Shown: positions 14,723 through 15,096 of the stretch, piece by piece
Layout of the letters: the number at the start of each line of letters is the position of its first letter
Numbering within the stretch: position 1 is the stretch's first letter
Made by a program: the position numbers and the translations under genes
NCBI GenBank assembly: GCA_029776555.1
Contig: JAKOSZ010000207.1
Location: forward strand, 1 to 15,096
Source: Bacillota bacterium
GTDB taxonomy: Bacteria > Bacillota > Clostridia > Acetivibrionales > JAKOSZ01
Reading direction: 5' to 3'
DNA: 15,096 bases
The notes under the pieces: model-generated
What the model saw: the letters and a program-made list of their open reading frames with translations, nothing else
Told to the model about the DNA's origin: nothing
Databases searched by the model: none

Positions 14723-15096
14723 ATGCTCAGGATAATGAGAAAGGAAATAGACCTGGAAGGGTCCGAAGTACTGTATGACAAGCCCTTTACCGCTGAAAAC
14801 CTGGAAGCGGACTGGGAGGTCTTCACCGGAGAGTGGTGGCTGGAAGACGGCTGGCTGACGGGGAAAAATCCCGGGAACTTCCCGGGGATGATAGTGTCCA
14901 GGGGAGATTTCCCCGGGGATGTAATGCTGGAGTTTGAGGCCCGGACCGTGCTGCCCTGTACCCACGACATAAACTTCATGTGGAACGGGAGCTGGGACAG
15001 GAAGCTTAACCAGAGGGATGTGGCTTACGTGGCCGGGCTCCAGGGCTGGTGGGAAGGCAAGGTGGGGATAGAGAAATCTCCTGATTACAAGCTCAA
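14723..15096 (+). CDS. Partial protein with concanavalin-A-like (LamG-type) domain
   Basis: The gene is cut by the right edge; about 124 codons are present. AGGAGG (14711-14716) lies six bases before the ATG at 14723, so that start is preferred over the in-frame ATG at 14717, which abuts the ribosome site. Tryptophan-rich strands (WEVFTGEWWLEDGWLTG near 31-47, then DVMLEFEARTVLPC) and a later LQGWWEGKVGIEK stretch suggest a concanavalin-A-like beta sandwich of the kind in DUF1961, laminin-G and 3-keto-disaccharide hydrolase (DUF1080) proteins. No signal peptide is visible. It starts 13 bases after the deacetylase-like gene and should share its transcript. The fold is a judgement from pattern, since the C-terminal half is missing. 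Function is unknown, but a glycan-binding or glycan-cleaving role fits the neighbours. Confidence 0.7.
   Translation, partial: MLRIMRKEIDLEGSEVLYDKPFTAENLEADWEVFTGEWWLEDGWLTGKNPGNFPGMIVSRGDFPGDVMLEFEARTVLPCTHDINFMWNGSWDRKLNQRDVAYVAGLQGWWEGKVGIEKSPDYKL

Overview
The window looks like a bacterial chromosome segment, most likely from a Gram-positive anaerobe or thermophile of the Clostridia type. This is an inference. It rests on strong AGGAGG-type ribosome sites, near-consensus sigma-A promoters with 17-base spacers, a DeoR regulator, a GH4 glycosidase, and a TtuA-like tRNA thiolase of the kind best known from thermophiles. By eye the base composition is moderately GC-rich. No rRNA, tRNA, CRISPR array, insertion sequence or phage gene was seen. 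No transporter gene is present, although most genes point to carbohydrate use.

Layout. Bases 1-317 are a leader with a 17-bp palindrome. Three plus-strand genes follow: a ThuA-domain protein (318-1034), a Gfo/Idh/MocA oxidoreductase (1119-2207) and a TIM-barrel sugar isomerase/epimerase (2341-3087). They end at a strong terminator (3113-3150) that separates them from a convergent minus-strand block. Read in its own direction, that block is: class III aminotransferase (11775 to 10423), a terminator-like hairpin, GH4 glycosidase, a second Gfo/Idh/MocA oxidoreductase, DeoR regulator, DhnA/LsrF-type aldolase, L-fucose-isomerase-fold protein and FGGY sugar kinase (ending at 3156). Upstream of the aminotransferase, and with its own promoter, is the TtuA-like gene (11875-12813). 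Its promoter overlaps a divergent plus-strand promoter. That promoter serves a two-gene unit: a 575-residue protein with a NodB-like deacetylase fold (12982-14709), and a concanavalin-A-like-fold gene cut by the right edge (14723-15096).

How the genes may work together (inference). The minus block reads as a catabolic route. GH4 releases a sugar by NAD-dependent 3-keto chemistry, the FucI-like enzyme turns an aldose into a ketose, the FGGY kinase phosphorylates it, and the class I aldolase cleaves the ketose phosphate. The DeoR protein would sense a sugar phosphate. The plus-strand ThuA, Gfo/Idh and TIM-barrel trio has the parts known from 3-keto-glycoside or keto-sugar pathways (ThuA/ThuB, and YcjR/YcjS of E. 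coli). The two convergent blocks may process the same plant or microbial glycoside. The substrate cannot be named from sequence. The aminotransferase and the tRNA thiolase have no clear link to the sugar genes.
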